Shown here one piece after another: positions 1 to 12,707 of a stretch of 64,000 nt of DNA. A program made the position numbers and the translations under genes. Source of the DNA: Pachypanchax playfairii. Lineage: Eukaryota; Chordata; Actinopteri; Cyprinodontiformes; Aplocheilidae. The first letter of the stretch is position 1, and each line of letters starts with the position of its first letter. The notes beneath the pieces are model-generated. The model saw nothing but the letters and a program-made list of their open reading frames with translations, was not told where the DNA came from and did no database searches. The stretch covers positions 12,160,015 to 12,224,014 of the forward strand of contig SSNP01000001.1 in the NCBI GenBank assembly GCA_006937955.1, read 5' to 3'.

Positions 1-2862
1 TTCCACATGCTCACATTTACAGACTTCTCTCCTTTCCTTTGACATTAAGGCCTGACCTTGACCTGTTAGCTGAGACTTTTAAGTAACTCTCAAGAAAGAG
101 ATCCAATCATGTGACACCCTTCACCCCACCTCACCCACTCTATCCCTCTCTTCTGACCTTGCATTTTATGAGGATGAGGGGGTGGGGACGCTCTCCAGAG
201 GATAACGTGTAGCTGCGGGGGCTGTCATTCAGCTGGTAATCACTCCATGGTCAAACAAGGTTGAGGTCATGCCAGACTCATGTGGTTCAGCTCTGACCAT
301 CTAAGCTCCAGAATGGTCAGCCGCAAGCCTCCGCTTGGGTTAGTTTATAGTGACGAACTGAGTGGGTTTAGTCATCTTCTCAATTCTCGATCACTTAAAC
401 CAGCATATGTCAGGGAAAGGTCGTTTCATATGCTCTGTGATTCATGTCCTGAGTGAGCTGGCTGCTTGGATGACTGTTGTTGCACTTGCCTTCACTCAGT
501 CACTACAGCTGCTTTGGTGGCCCAATCTTGCTGGCTCCTGGTCTAGTTTTAGAGAACCCTATTGTCTTTACCCTAGAGTCTTTTAATGCTACTGTGTTAA
601 TGATGCAGCATTTACCATGCGGCTGTGTAAATTAAAACCCAAACTCACTTCATCAAAACGACTGGGAAAAAATTACAAGCAAATTTCAGTGTTTCTGAAT
701 GCAGTCAGAATTTCATTAGATGTTCTGCTGCATTCAGGTTCTGTTTAGCTGAGTGTAGTCCAATAAGTGACATGGCATGACATGTTGTGACAAAAGATGT
801 GTTGTTTCCCCATCATCTGAAAACCAATCAACTCAGTCTTCATGCTTCCACCTACTGGTTGTGTAGTTACAGATCTGAAGCCTTGAGTCTGGCATTCGGT
901 TGATGCCATCTTAGACTTTTTGGAACCAGACTCAGCAATTTTACTAGATAATTGAAATTAGAGCTGTACAATATTGGGATTGTGATGTTATTGTTAGATC
1001 TTGTGAGGACAATAACAGTTATTATAAATATCTTTCTCCACTTCACACTTTTTGTTCTGTTGTAACAACGTTCATGATGCTCTCCGCCTGCTTCATTCTT
1101 ACAATCACATAAATTGGCTACATTGAGCAGTAGTAGTTAGTTCAGTATCTCCATTTTCCTATTTAGTAACAGTTTACTTACGTTAAAGGATTGCGTATAG
1201 CCAATTAATTTAAAAGTGGTACATATCGTCTGATTAAACTGGTCATTCGATTACCTCTGTTGCATACACTGATATTGCACTGATGGTCATTTTTCAGTCA
1301 TTGTAAGGTCCTAGTCACGAGTGAGATTGATCTATGAAAACTAGTAAAACAAATGTGCATTTCTGGAACATATTTGCATAAGACCACGAGCGCACAGATG
1401 ACTGGAGTAAATGTAGCACATGTTATTGTAATTACCTGTGAAAAGTTTGTCTTGCTAGGATTTCTTGTCAGAATTTCCCCTTTTTGAACGTGGATCTGTT
1501 AGAGCTAGAGAAGTGAGGAGCCAGATCTTGGATTTCATTTGTACTTCATTTCAATGGATGTTATGACTGCATAATATAATGATATTTATTTCTTGAGATT
1601 TAAACTGTCATTGCGTCTCCAGCAGTTTCTAACATCCACTAAGAAAGTTATAGCTTGTTAATATTATCTTTTTTTTTTCTTTATTTCTATTTGCAGAGTA
1701 ATCAAGACACTGCTTTGTCATAACTCTGGGACAAATTAATACATTTTTTTTGACAATCTTGCACAAAATTGATCAGAGGTGAGATATGACCCAAACTAAG
1801 AAGTGAGTAACTTTGGATGTTGATCCAGACTTAAGTTTCAGAAATGTTCTTGAAACATCAACATGCATAAAGAGATGGACCAGTTGTCTTCACCATCATG
1901 TTGTATTTTTGAAATCTACACACCTGAGATGTGGAGCTCAGAGACCCGCCCACTCACCCACATACAATCAGGCTTTAAAGCATCAAATAATTATTCACAG
2001 CTACATTTATAGCAGTAAAGAACATCTAAACATACAATAGGAAGGTAAAAACTTGGAAAATCTACAAAAGTCAGTACACAACAAACTGTCAGATGTATTG
2101 TTATTTTTAATTTGATTAGTTAACACTTATTTACATATTTTTACGTTACATTTTCTTACCTAGAAGGGGTGGGACCTAAAACTTGTACTGGAACCAGCCA
2201 CTAGGGGGCCACTTGTTATGTTTCTGTGACGTTCCTGAGCTTAGCGATTTATAATTGTTAACAGCTTGAAAGAAGAACTCAGGATCATTACAATTCCATG
2301 TGGAAGGTGATCACCTCTCATATCTAGAAGCAGTTGCACATGTTATTTAACTGCATTTTGCTGAGAGACACGAGCAGAACAGAGACAATTTAAAAGACTA
2401 TCAAATGAAGCATGAATGATTGGTTTAGATTAACATGCAGAAGCTTAAACACCTGCCTGATTATTTAAATCACCTGCGGGAAAAAGTTTTGCAGCTATGA
2501 GCTGTATCTGTAGAGCAGTGAGAGTTGCTGTATAGTAAGCAGTCATGTCATAAAATACATACTTTGAAACAACTGAGGCAGTTCATTTGTGTATTTTTCG
2601 GATTACTCTGATAGACACGCTAGCACTCACCTAGCTGTGAAGCTGGTAGTGGAAGTGTCTCATTTGATTCATTCTGTATTTTCACATTAGGAGATGTTAT
2701 TCAGCTCAGTATTGCTTTTTCTCTACTCTAGATTAAATTCAGAAATTTTATAGCTGAATTTTATAGCTAAAACTTTCTTTAAAAAAAACGTTCTTTTTGA
2801 CAAATCTCAGCTTTTTAATTTATATTGTCGATACCAGTTGGCAAATCCTGACCTATTCTATG

Positions 2863-3060
2863 ATCCATCCATCTATTTTCTATATCCACTTGTTCCTGCT
2901 CACTGTAGCAGATAAGCTGGTGTCTATCTCCAGCGATCAGTGGGCAGGTTACATCCTGGACAGGTCGCCAGCCCATCACAGGGCCACAGAGAGACAAGTA
3001 ACCAATCACACACACACACATGCCTGTAGAGCCAAACATGCACAACCCAGGACCTTCTTG
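2863..3060. repeat. Fish interspersed repeat fragment (ATCCATCC...GGACAGGTCGCCAG type)
   Basis: ATCCATCCATCTATTTTCTAT, later GGACAGGTCGCCAGCCCATC and a short CA run. This combination is a familiar dispersed repeat in teleosts. A degenerate relative is at 21097-21172 (GGGGCGGGGTACAACTTGGACAGG). Family name not assigned. Confidence 0.6.
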
Positions 3061-3818
3061 CTACAATTGCACCATTGTGTAGCCCAATATTATCTGTTCT
3101 GTTTCAAATAATCTTAGTAAAAGTTAGAAATAACATGAAGTATTTTGTGATGGCCTCATTGGTCCCTAGAACCATCTTCTGGTGCCCGTCCTTCTTGTGG
3201 ATTGTCGGGTTTGTTCACCAGCAGAATGAATGCCAGATCATTTTAAGCCTCACAGTCTCTCAGCAGTTTGGTCTAACACCTCAGGTGAACCTTGAGTTTC
3301 CTTGTTAGGTCCTAGAGCCCCATGATTACTGTGATGTGGAAAATGTGCACAGAATTGTGGAATTCAACATACAAAATGGAAGTCATTGTAGACGGCAGAA
3401 TTTTGTAGAATTTACTAATATTGGCGTGCAGGTGCACTGTGGGATTTTTACCCCTTTTTACACTGTTCTTGACACTTTTTAGGTGAATAGACTTAATTTT
3501 AATGTAAAACATGGAATCTAACTAAAAAATAATTATTATATATATATATTGGTTAAAAAAATAATTTTAGAAAACCAAAACAAATTTGATAGGGCCCTAA
3601 GGCTATGAAGACATGACATTTCAAATCAGACACTAATTAGTGCCAGACCAATAAACCCGTAGCTCAGTCGCAGGTGATGAACTTGTTGCTGCTGCAACTT
3701 GGTTATCCCCTTCATGTTTTTGGACACTTTACCAGTCAGAGCAGCCTCTCTTGAATTATGTTTGTGTAGATTCTCAGTCGTCCAGGACGCGTCAGGCCAA
3801 AAAGTTTTTCTCAGAAAA

Positions 3819-3911
3819 GAAGTTGCTCTACTTTTTCTGTCTCTTGAAAACATTTCACCCTCTTCAGAACTGAAGGTGAAATATTTTGATGGAAAAAGAA
3901 GAGCAGTTGCC
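3819..3911. repeat. Imperfect foldback (about 40-bp arms)
   Basis: AGAAGTTGCTCTACTTTTTC through CATTTCACCCTC (3819-3861) is roughly the reverse complement of GAAGGTGAAATATTTTGATG through GAGCAGTTGC (3872-3911). The 16-base direct repeat CTCTCTTGAATTATGT also brackets the structure at about 3746 and 3931. It is probably a decayed mobile element. Confidence 0.55.
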
Positions 3912-6900
3912 TTTTTGGAAAAAAAAAACTCTCTTGAATTATGTCCATAGATCAGCATGGTACTAACTTTTTTGGGATTTACAGGTAAGCCATGTTTGGG
4001 TTATGAAAAGTAATGTAAGCTACAGTAAAGCTTGTGTAACACTTGTGATTTATTTGTCTTTTGCGTGCACGTACACAGGGATATCATCGAGGAGCCGGGT
4101 GCTTGTGTAACCGTGTTTACAAGTCTAGCACTGGCACAGGAGCCAGACAAATGTGCTTTATCCAGGGCCTCTTTCTGTCTAAGCCACCTTCCCTCCCATT
4201 CAGCATTGACCTTGGTGCTTATGAAGAGCCAGGGCTTGACCTACATCCACCCCTGTTACTGGAACTAGAACCTTCACCAACCCCCAAAGAATAAAGAGAC
4301 TCTAATTGTCCTTCTTCCAGCAGCCATTTTCTTCTTTCTCTGGTCATATTTGGGGCACTTACCACACAAAGTAGAAGATAAAGTGTTGCACTGGCGTTTT
4401 AAAATCACATCTAGCAGCATGGGAAAGTGGAGCAGCTGACTTCAGTGTTCATGTAAGGCACCAATGTGTCTGTGTGCTGGGTCACCATCAGCACACAGGG
4501 GCTTAGCATTGAGCCGGTGAGAGTTTAGAGGCAGGTCAACCCGCTTCTGGTTTAAAAGTGTCAAAAAGTGGCTCAAGTTAATGATTAGATCTGAAAACAC
4601 ATATGCCTGATAGCGTCTGCATGATGCCGGGTGCTAGCTTAACACGTTAATGTTTGGTGAGGAGTATTTACGTTAGCTGGATTGAATTGGGGTTTATGAG
4701 AGTTAAGGTGTGTATAATCTGTTCAGTGCTGAGTGCATGTGGCTTAAGTTAAATTATTTTTCTCTTTTATTATTGATTTATAGAATTATAATAATTAGAA
4801 TTTAGCCTCTTCCAAAGACAATGGTTGTCTTAGTCCTCCAAATATAACTCTTGAGCAGAATTAACAATGGTTGCCAAGCAACACTGAGGCTACATTTAGT
4901 GATTAGTGGTTTCTGGCTGTTGCATTAATATTTAAATGAGTGTATAAAGGTACACATTGATTAGGCGTTTCTCTGTCCTCTGCACCGCAGAGGAAACCGT
5001 TTTGAAATGAATGAAACTTGCAGCTGTCGTCAGAGGAACGTTCCCATCAAAGAGAGTCATTGTCAGTATATGGAAGGGTAACAAAAACACAGCTTCACGA
5101 GGGATGAGCTCGAGTTAGAGCTCGGTGTGTGACCGGCTCACAGGAATCCAAAGGGCCTGGTGTCATGCTACGCAGCATTAGGGTAGCTCATGGCTCACTT
5201 AGCCCTGACGCATCTCTCTTAGCCAGAAGAGGCTCATAATTTTTCAAGTCAGATGACATGTCATACCTTCATTGGTGTTAAATGACCTGTGTATGTACAT
5301 GTGTGAGCCCCTGTTTTAAAAAGATGGAGGGCCTCATTTAGCCTTCTGTGTAAAACTTAAAATATTGACACTTTGAAGCAGAAGATGTAGAAATTCTGAG
5401 GTGGACTTTAGAAACCTCAGGAGCAGTTGTTGCTTTTAAGGCATGGGAGGGTTTTTGCCAAATATACACCAGGGCAGCTGATAAGTGTTGCCTCTAATCC
5501 AAAGGCCAGAGAAACACATCACCAGAATGCAGAGATCAATCACAGAGAAGTCTCTTAGTCTGTCTCTTTTTTTTTTTTTCCTTTTTCTTTCTTTGCCCCC
5601 CTCCATTTTCTCCATTTTCTTGTCTCCCTCGATCATGCTCTGCAGAACTCCTCTCATGATCTTAGGGAGGGAGAAAGACGGGGAAAAAAAAGTGGGTCAG
5701 GGCGACCTATTTTTTTCCCACAGTTCACGAAGGCAGAGGGTGGCGGTGTTATCGTCAGTTAGACGAGGAGCAGGGCCTGATGGGGAGGCAGGGCCTTGTC
5801 GTGAGACGCAGCCACTCAGAACTGGGTCAGCGGCAGAGGCTACGTCTTGTAAACGGCTTGTCATACCGGGGGAGAAAAGCTGCAAATGAACCATAGATTA
5901 TACGCCCCAAGCTGAGCACTAAGGTCTCTCCTCTCTGTACACTTCAAAAAAAAAACAAAAAACTATAAGCCTTACAGTGGAGCGGGGCTCTCTGAAGTAC
6001 TGCCACCTCCTATAAGGTCCTCCCCTCCCCTCTCAGTCTCCAGTAATAGCGTTTGATTACTGCAGTCAGACCTGACAAGCTGAAACCCCACGGTTTTAAA
6101 TAAAGATTCTTTTCACATTTCTCTTTCTCTGTCACACTGCTGAATGTTTTCTAAATATATCCGGCTTTCTCTCAGATTTGCTCAACTTTATTCAGGTCAG
6201 GTTATTTACTGTACCAAGTTCAACTGTGGTTTTCAAAATGAGCCATACACTTGCTTATTCAGCTGTAATGACCCCTTTTCATATTATCTGTGTCAAAGCA
6301 GTGAAAATAGACTTAAATCAGCCATTATTCTACTTCTATCCTTTTAATACAAAATTCAACCAGTGATGTTATGTGTGGGACAAAGTTTATAAATTGTATT
6401 TTAAGTTTTTTTTTCTTGATTTTGGACAAATAGTTGTGAAGTTGCTGTGAAATAAAAGACTACAGTTTTGTTATTGACTGCAGAGCTGCTGCTCGTCTTC
6501 TGCTACCCTTTGTCTCTTCCTGCTGTGTCTCCGACAGACAAAGCAGGATAAACACTGGGTTTGATCTTCCCCTCACAAATAATTGCTCTAGCTGTTATAT
6601 TGAGCTCAGACCTTTACGACTGAAAATATTCTGGCATCGGAGTCTGCTTATGGAGCAATGCAATTTTCAGGCAGCGGCGCTCACACATATTTCACTGTGT
6701 GGAACAAATCTGCCCATAATGAATCTCTCAGGACACTGTGTTGCCTCCACAGATGAATCACTGATTTTGGCTCTTCTGCAAAGGGAGATCTACATGGGCC
6801 TTTTTAAGATTTCTGCTCGTCTCGCTAATATGAAAAGAAGATCTGGCTCTTTTTGGGAGCTAACGTGCACATTAATTGTTTGTGTTGATTTTTATTTTCC

Positions 6901-8396
6901 CTATCATAGTTTCAGGTAAAGATAATTATGATGGTTTCCCAGTGTTTAAAAACAGCCTAGGTGTCGCACTAGCAAAGATGGCATGATATCCTGAGGTGGG
7001 GCTAAACATGGTGGGGGATCGGATTAGCGGCAAGAGTCCATGTTAGTCCACACGCCCTGCTCTCCTCGGTGCCACGGCGCTGGCGGGCAGCAGACCTGTC
7101 TAATGTTATTCTTAGCCCCAGAACTTCATGTCTCTGTGCCAAAGCCCCTTAACACTAATTGCGGAAACTGCTAGTGGCTTGTGTCGATCAACATCAGCCT
7201 CCTGAGGGGGGGAGTTGTGTGTCACTGCTTGTCTTTCAACATTTGTGTGTATGAAGGTGAGAAAGGCTTAGCAGCAAACCAGTCAGAACCAGTACTTGGC
7301 CACTCCAGCCAGTTTTGTGTTTTTTTTTTTTAATTTTTGTATTTTTGTTTGCGTATGTGTGATAGCGAGCCACCACAGCGCCTTTAGCAGATGGTTTCCA
7401 GCAGGCCTGTGTATGACATGTGATAACGTTAGTTTTGAAAGGTCAGGCTTGAAGAGAACCAGTAGGAGTCTGAGGAGGATGGCTAGCTTCCATGTGCTCA
7501 GACCTTCTACACGGCCATCTCTACACACTATACATACATATGTGCAGCTATAGGTTTATATGTTTCTCTGTATATACTTCTATAAATGATCACACACTGA
7601 GTATTGAGCACATTGCTTTGTGCAGAGTAATGCAAATATTGACTATATTGCTTGAACTTTGTTAGGTTGTGTCTCAGTTGCAGGGAAGGTGCCACAGTGT
7701 TTGCCTGCCAATAAACCCCCCTTTTGTGCATTCATGCTCAGCTCTCGGGCAAAAAACTGAGTTTGACAGTGCAGAGTCAGACTTTGGACTTTGCGCTTCA
7801 GTGTTTGCTTTAGAAAAATCAGAGGTCTTTGGTAAGACCCAGCAGGTCATCATCAACCTGTCAAAACACTGGCTCCCTGTCACTGCCCCCTCTTCAATTC
7901 CAGAAACTCTGATTGGCTGTGCTAAATCTCAAAACAGAGGCTGCAGTATTTGTTCTGAAGCCATAGCAGGTCACAGTGTGCCAGTGGCTCACAGCGAAAA
8001 GCAGATCGAGCTGGAATTTCCTCGTATGTAAACAACACTTCTGAAGTGGATGGCCGTCTTCTCACAAAGGTGTATTCCATAAAGCGACCCTCCCCCCCAA
8101 AAATTCTCTTTCCCTGAAATGGCACCGAGCTTGGAGGGGAGGAAGGAGGGGATTTAAAAATAAATACACACCGGCTGGTCAGACATTTTGAAATTCTGCT
8201 TCTATCTCACTTTGATAGAAAGGTTAAAGATACAGCATCCTGATAAATCTCTCCCAGCGGGGGAGCAGATAAGGAGAGGCGTAGATTGAATCAAAGTGTT
8301 TTGGAAAAAGAGGGAGGATAGGTGAGAAAGGGGTGAGGGGATAGGACTAGAAGGATCACTGAGATGTCTATCAGGCTGTGTGAAGGGATATTTTAC

Positions 8397-8444
8397 CCCA
8401 CACACACACATATATACATATGTGTTCGTGCACACACATACACA
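8397..8444. repeat. CA-rich microsatellite, interrupted
   Basis: Interrupted (CA)n/(TA)n run: CCACACACACACATATATACATATG and a second CACACACATACACA block. Confidence 0.8.
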
Positions 8445-9883
8445 TTTGTCTTGCAGATCCAGTTCAAGGGCGCCTGCAGGCGAGGCAGCTCTTGCTCTTG
8501 CCGTGCCAACCCTGCCACTCAAGGTCATATGAGCCAGCCCTGTGACATTAAAAAGGAACAGGAAAGGGGAACGGGGAGGGAGGGGGCCAGAAGCTATCAA
8601 CCACAAACACATGCACACACTTGCATGCCAATTGAGTTGAAAGAATAAAAGTAGCCTTTAACTCTCAGTGTGTTTGTGACTTCCTGCACCAGTGTCTGCA
8701 TGTGTGGTTGGACTCAGTGAGGGCGGGTGCTTTTAACGGCTGTAACGAGTGTCTTACTTTTTAATTATTAGCTAAGAGATACTTCACTGCTTAACTACTT
8801 TGTAGCTGTTTGGCACATATAGGCAACATTAGTGGGTGAGACAGAGAAAGATGGAAGTGGAAAGAGTTACAGTGATAAACTTCAAAAGGGTGGGGGGGTG
8901 AAAAAGATCTTAAACTTATTTTTAATAGTATTGGGGGTGTTCAGCTTCAGGTTGGAGACCATGTGAATTGAGGATTCAGGGAAATTGATGTTTTTCAGGG
9001 ATTTTGATCAATGAGCTTTAACTGTTGTGCACACGCTGTGCTGCATGTATCAGCAGGTGGTTTCAGACAGGAAGTGGAGCTGTGGTTACACATCCAGGTG
9101 TTTCATGTTAACTGTTGATCTTACTGTAACACACACACCTTGCTTCCCAGTTGCAGATGAGCTGTAATGGGAATAAAAACAACTCAGAGTCTGGAGTTTG
9201 TCTGGCCTACAAAACAAGATACACCCAGTGAGTTTCTAAAGGCCATCTACCGTTATGTGGTGCAGGGTCAGGGTCAGGTTAGCTTGGTGCAGGTAACTTC
9301 TTTTTCATACTGGTAGTTCTGCTGAGATATCCGTCAGATGCTGTACTGAACATCAAAGATCACCAGCAGCCTTTGACATGTTATCTCAAAGTAACAAAGA
9401 CTGTGGAAAGTATGAAATGTTTTTTAATAGCTCTTATTCTAGAGAAATCTAGAGTTTGAAATCTCCAACTTCTTAAATCACATCTGATGACACTGTTTGA
9501 CTAAAGATGGTCCAAAATGTAAAACCAAACTTTAGGCTTGTTTGTTCATCATCTAAAATGATTTTTAAAAAAAGAAGACGAGCGTGCCACATAATATCAG
9601 TGCAGATCTACAAGTGTAGACTGTGATGTTTGAACATGCCATTTTTATTGTGATTGGACTGAATCAGATTGTTTCATTTGAAATAAACGTTCTTGTTTTT
9701 ACCTGTAAAGTTCTCAAATGACTTTTATTATGAAAAATTATACAAACCTAAAACTACATTAAAAACAGAATCAGAGATTTTCATGTCCAAGATCTTCAGT
9801 GGTCATTGGAAGGTCAGTGGTTTGATTCCCAGACACATTGGGTACTTTCAGTGTAGAAAGTAGAAACAATGGAAGGGGAAAGC

Positions 9884-10115
9884 TAGGTGTGGCTTCAACT
9901 GCAGGAGCTGCTAACGAGCAAAGGAGTTGTGACGAAACAAGTACCAGCCGTTCGAACTCGGGTGTTATCACCACCTGTGTAGTTTGAGAGATAAAAACTG
10001 AAAGAGAAGTTGTTGACCTGATTTCACACCCACTATGAAAGAAAGAACACATGTGGAGCTAAAATATTCAACAGAAACCTCAGAAAAACTGTTTTTAATG
10101 GAAGGACCTCTTTAA
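9884..10115 (+). repeat. Interspersed repeat, truncated copy (related inverted copy at 41969-42549)
   Basis: From GCTAGGTGTGGCTTCAACTGC to CCTCTTTAA it aligns, with small gaps, to the reverse complement of about 41969-42195. Shared stretches include GGAGTTGTGA, GGGTGTTATCACCACCTG and GACCTG.TTTCACACCCAC. It ends in CCTCTTTAA, matching the other terminus of the family. The 5' part of the element is missing here. Confidence 0.75.
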
Positions 10116-10452
10116 CTTAACCAAACATTTATTTTTTAATGTTATATTTTGTTTTTGTTAGCTTGTATCTCTGTGCCACATTCATTTTTTTATATCCTTT
10201 TTGGAAAATGTAAAGTGCAATCCAAACTATTTGTGTTGTTATTATTATTAATAATAGTGTAAAATATTAGAAGTAATCAAATCCTTTACAAAGGGCTTGT
10301 TACCTTACTAAAACTTGTAGAAGTTGTCAAAACCAATTTAGAGTGAAACAACGTCCCATTAGGCAGAACAATGTTCTTTGTTTTACTAGAATACCACTCT
10401 TTTCCACTGTATTACTCCCTATATAAAATATAGATGTTCTATGTTAAACAAT

Positions 10453-11160
10453 AGCTACGTTTACATGTGCCAAATTTCCCCAATCTGATTAAAATCTTGG
10501 TCGATCGGAATTCCCAAATCCCTGTTTACATGGACACTAACTGAAATGATCTGATCATGCCATGAGTACACATGCACCAAGCACTCAATCAGGTTAAATG
10601 AGTTGAGCATGCGCACAGCGAGTTGTCTTTCCGGGGGAAGAAAAAAAAGTAAACAAACTCCGTCCTTTCTGCACGTCTTTCCCGCCCCATCGTGTGCTCG
10701 AGCTGACTCACGTTATCCCCAATATGGACCTTCTGCAGGTGATTACCTTTATGTTTGGGTTTTTACTGGTCGCATTAACCAAGCTAGAGGCTGAATACAT
10801 ATTACTACTGCTCCTCCGCCACAGGAGAGGAGAGCAGGATGACAGGATGACTGCACCAGCAGACCACTTCTGTTTACCTCCCGCCATGTTTTCTACTTGG
10901 GTCTGCGAAAGCGGAAAGACGTCACGCTGAAGTTGTACGCATGCGCAGTGGGCTTTTTTCACCCTTTCTTTCCGAATGGGTGTATACATGCACGTCTATC
11001 CGAATGAAGATCGGACAAAACCACCCCTCTCGATCGGAAGTAAATTTCATTCTGATCAGGCTGCATCAGATCAAAACATTCTGATTGACATGTTTACATG
11101 ACGTATTTTTTTTCCGATTGGGCGTTTATTCCGATTAAATGTGCCCATGTAAATGTAGCA
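10453..11160. mobile_element. MITE, Harbinger-like, copy A (708 bp)
   Basis: Starts AGCTACGTTTACATG and ends CATGTAAATGTAGCA (13 of 15 bases match as inverted repeats). A second copy at 60682-61390 is about 98% identical: 14 substitutions and one indel by direct comparison. The flanks are AAT and ACT, a possible decayed 3-bp target duplication. Several internal TTTACATG/CATGTAAA motifs recur near both ends. It carries a short ORF at 10724-10930. The 3-bp duplication and the Leu/Arg-rich peptide suggest PIF/Harbinger ancestry; this is inference. Confidence 0.8.
10724..10930 (+). other. Short ORF (68 codons) inside MITE copy A
   Basis: ATG-initiated, beginning MDLLQVITFMFGFLLV, with an LEAEYILLLLLRHRR segment and a TGA stop. 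The copy at 60954-61160 differs at one base in 207, which is synonymous, so the peptides are identical. It may be the remnant of the first transposase exon; the Leu-run/Arg-run pattern recalls fish Harbinger nuclease N-termini. No evidence that it is expressed. Confidence 0.45.
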
Positions 11161-11994
11161 ACTGTTTGAGATATAATATACATATATGTATGTTTTCTTT
11201 CTTCCTTGTTTTTTTATATACACACAAACAGTAGCACTCAGCAAGATGGTGGCCACGTAACTCAGCACCACTGAACATTTTCGTGTTTCAGTTTAAGGTT
11301 GGGCGATTGCACGAATTTATCAACCATCGACGATAGGTTGAACCATTTGACGATTGCTTATTTAAGGGCGATTTTTTTTTTTTGCCCACTCATGAAGTCA
11401 GCTTGACACAAGTAAAGTTGGACTGAATGAAAGCAAGAGTATAATTCTGTAAAGGCAATCTATACAGTTTATGATGAGGCTTAAACAACTACGATTTAAA
11501 AGTCAGAGCAAGACAGTTCACTCTCTTCTGAAACTGCGGGCGCACACTTTGCGTCATGTGCTGCAGGTGACGGGTAATTCTTTTTTTTATAACAGAAAGA
11601 AAAAAAGGCAGTTGCTGGAAGTAAATGTTTATTCAAACAATAATATACATTTATGGGAAAGCGAGACCGGGTTCTTTTGTGACTTTTGTGACCCAGTGAC
11701 TGTATTTACGGGTCTTTTAGTGTTTCCGTCTTACAACATAAGTTGTGAAAAAAAAAAAAAACTCCTTCAGCAGGGACCATGTGCGCTTCCATAAAAAAAA
11801 AAACAAACAAAAACATGTCCGAAACGACACATTACCACACAGTGGTGGGAAGCGGTCCGGCTACTTTTTTTTTCTTATAAACTCCGTCAGGTGCGTGAAA
11901 CAAATTTAACAAAAACTAGGCTATAAACTCCTTCAGCAGGGAACATTTGCCTTTCCATTAAAACCAGAACAAACGAATTATCCTGTCAAAAAAA

Positions 11995-12267
11995 TTACAA
12001 ATTCTTTGACAGGAAAACAAGCATGTTTACCTTGTCCGGTTTCAGCAGTGTGCGCAGGTTATTAACAACATTGCCAGCGGTGCTGAAGACGCGTTCCGAA
12101 GGTGTGCTCGTGGCCGGTATGCACAGATATTTTCGTGCCATTTGGGACATTAGTGGAAAACGTTTTCCGTGCATTTTCCACCACATCTGTGGATCTTCTT
12201 CTCCACTGATGACATCCTCACTTAGGTAAATGTCTTCTGTAAATGTGTTCTGAATTGCTTCAACAAT
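11995..12267 (-). pseudogene. hAT transposase C-terminal fragment (ZBED-like dimerisation domain)
   Basis: Minus-strand reading from 12267 gives a continuous frame of about 90 codons ending in a stop at 11995. It contains QMWWKMHGKRFPLMSQMARK and then PATSTPSERVFSTAGN, the hallmark of the hAT C-terminal dimerisation domain, and ends MLVFLSKNL. The N-terminal and catalytic parts are absent, and an in-frame stop precedes the fragment, so it cannot encode an active enzyme. Confidence 0.85.
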
Positions 12268-12317
12268 GCTTCACCCGCAAAAAAAAAAAAATGTAGGGAC
12301 GTCACCTGCGTGAATAT

Positions 12318-12355
12318 ATCGCCTATCGTCATTTGCTGGACTGACGATAGGCGAT
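12318..12355. repeat. Perfect 14-bp inverted repeat with 10-base loop, hAT-associated
   Basis: ATCGCCTATCGTCA (12318-12331) pairs exactly with TGACGATAGGCGAT (12342-12355). The CGATAGG core also occurs near the left edge of the same element, so these are probably subterminal transposase-binding motifs. Confidence 0.7.
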
Positions 12356-12365
12356 TGAAAAAAAA

Positions 12366-12707
12366 NNNNNNNNNNNNNNNNNNNNNNNNNNNNNNNNNNN
12401 NNNNNNNNNNNNNNNNNNNNNNNNNNNNNNNNNNNNNNNNNNNNNNNNNNNNNNNNNNNNNNNNNNNNNNNNNNNNNNNNNNNNNNNNNNNNNNNNNNNN
12501 NNNNNNNNNNNNNNNNNNNNNNNNNNNNNNNNNNNNNNNNNNNNNNNNNNNNNNNNNNNNNNNNNNNNNNNNNNNNNNNNNNNNNNNNNNNNNNNNNNNN
12601 NNNNNNNNNNNNNNNNNNNNNNNNNNNNNNNNNNNNNNNNNNNNNNNNNNNNNNNNNNNNNNNNNNNNNNNNNNNNNNNNNNNNNNNNNNNNNNNNNNNN
12701 NNNNNNN
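12366..12707. other. Assembly gap (342 N)
   Basis: Run of N that begins right after an A-run at the right part of the hAT element. Sequence resumes with unrelated single-copy-looking DNA. Any open frame spanning it is meaningless. Confidence 1.

Larger units (their letters stand above)
1..9883. other. Gene-free stretch left of the first long repeat
   Basis: No exon with recognisable protein similarity. Short open frames on both strands have no domain-like composition. Contents seen: the repeat at 2863-3060, the foldback at 3819-3911, homopolymer runs (for example A-run at 5947, T-run at 5568 and 7319), the CA tract at 8.4 kb and a TGACCTTGACCT direct repeat at 53-64. It may include distal nrip1 regulatory DNA or noncoding exons, which the sequence does not prove. 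Confidence 0.6.
11297..12365 (-). mobile_element. hAT-family element, internally decayed, truncated by the assembly gap
   Basis: The left edge carries the GGTTGGGCGATTGCACG-type end, with repeated CGACGATAGG/GACGATTGC motifs at 11325-11355. The same motifs recur inverted at 12318-12355, next to the N gap. Internal sequence contains three imperfect repeats of an AAACTCC(T/G)TCAG segment (about 11758, 11879, 11926). A hAT transposase C-terminus is encoded on the minus strand. The right end is probably inside the gap. Confidence 0.7.

Noticed and set aside
8202..8618. Minus-strand open frame of 138 codons across the CA microsatellite
   Set aside because: It encodes a Cys/Val repeat from the microsatellite and has no recognisable domain.
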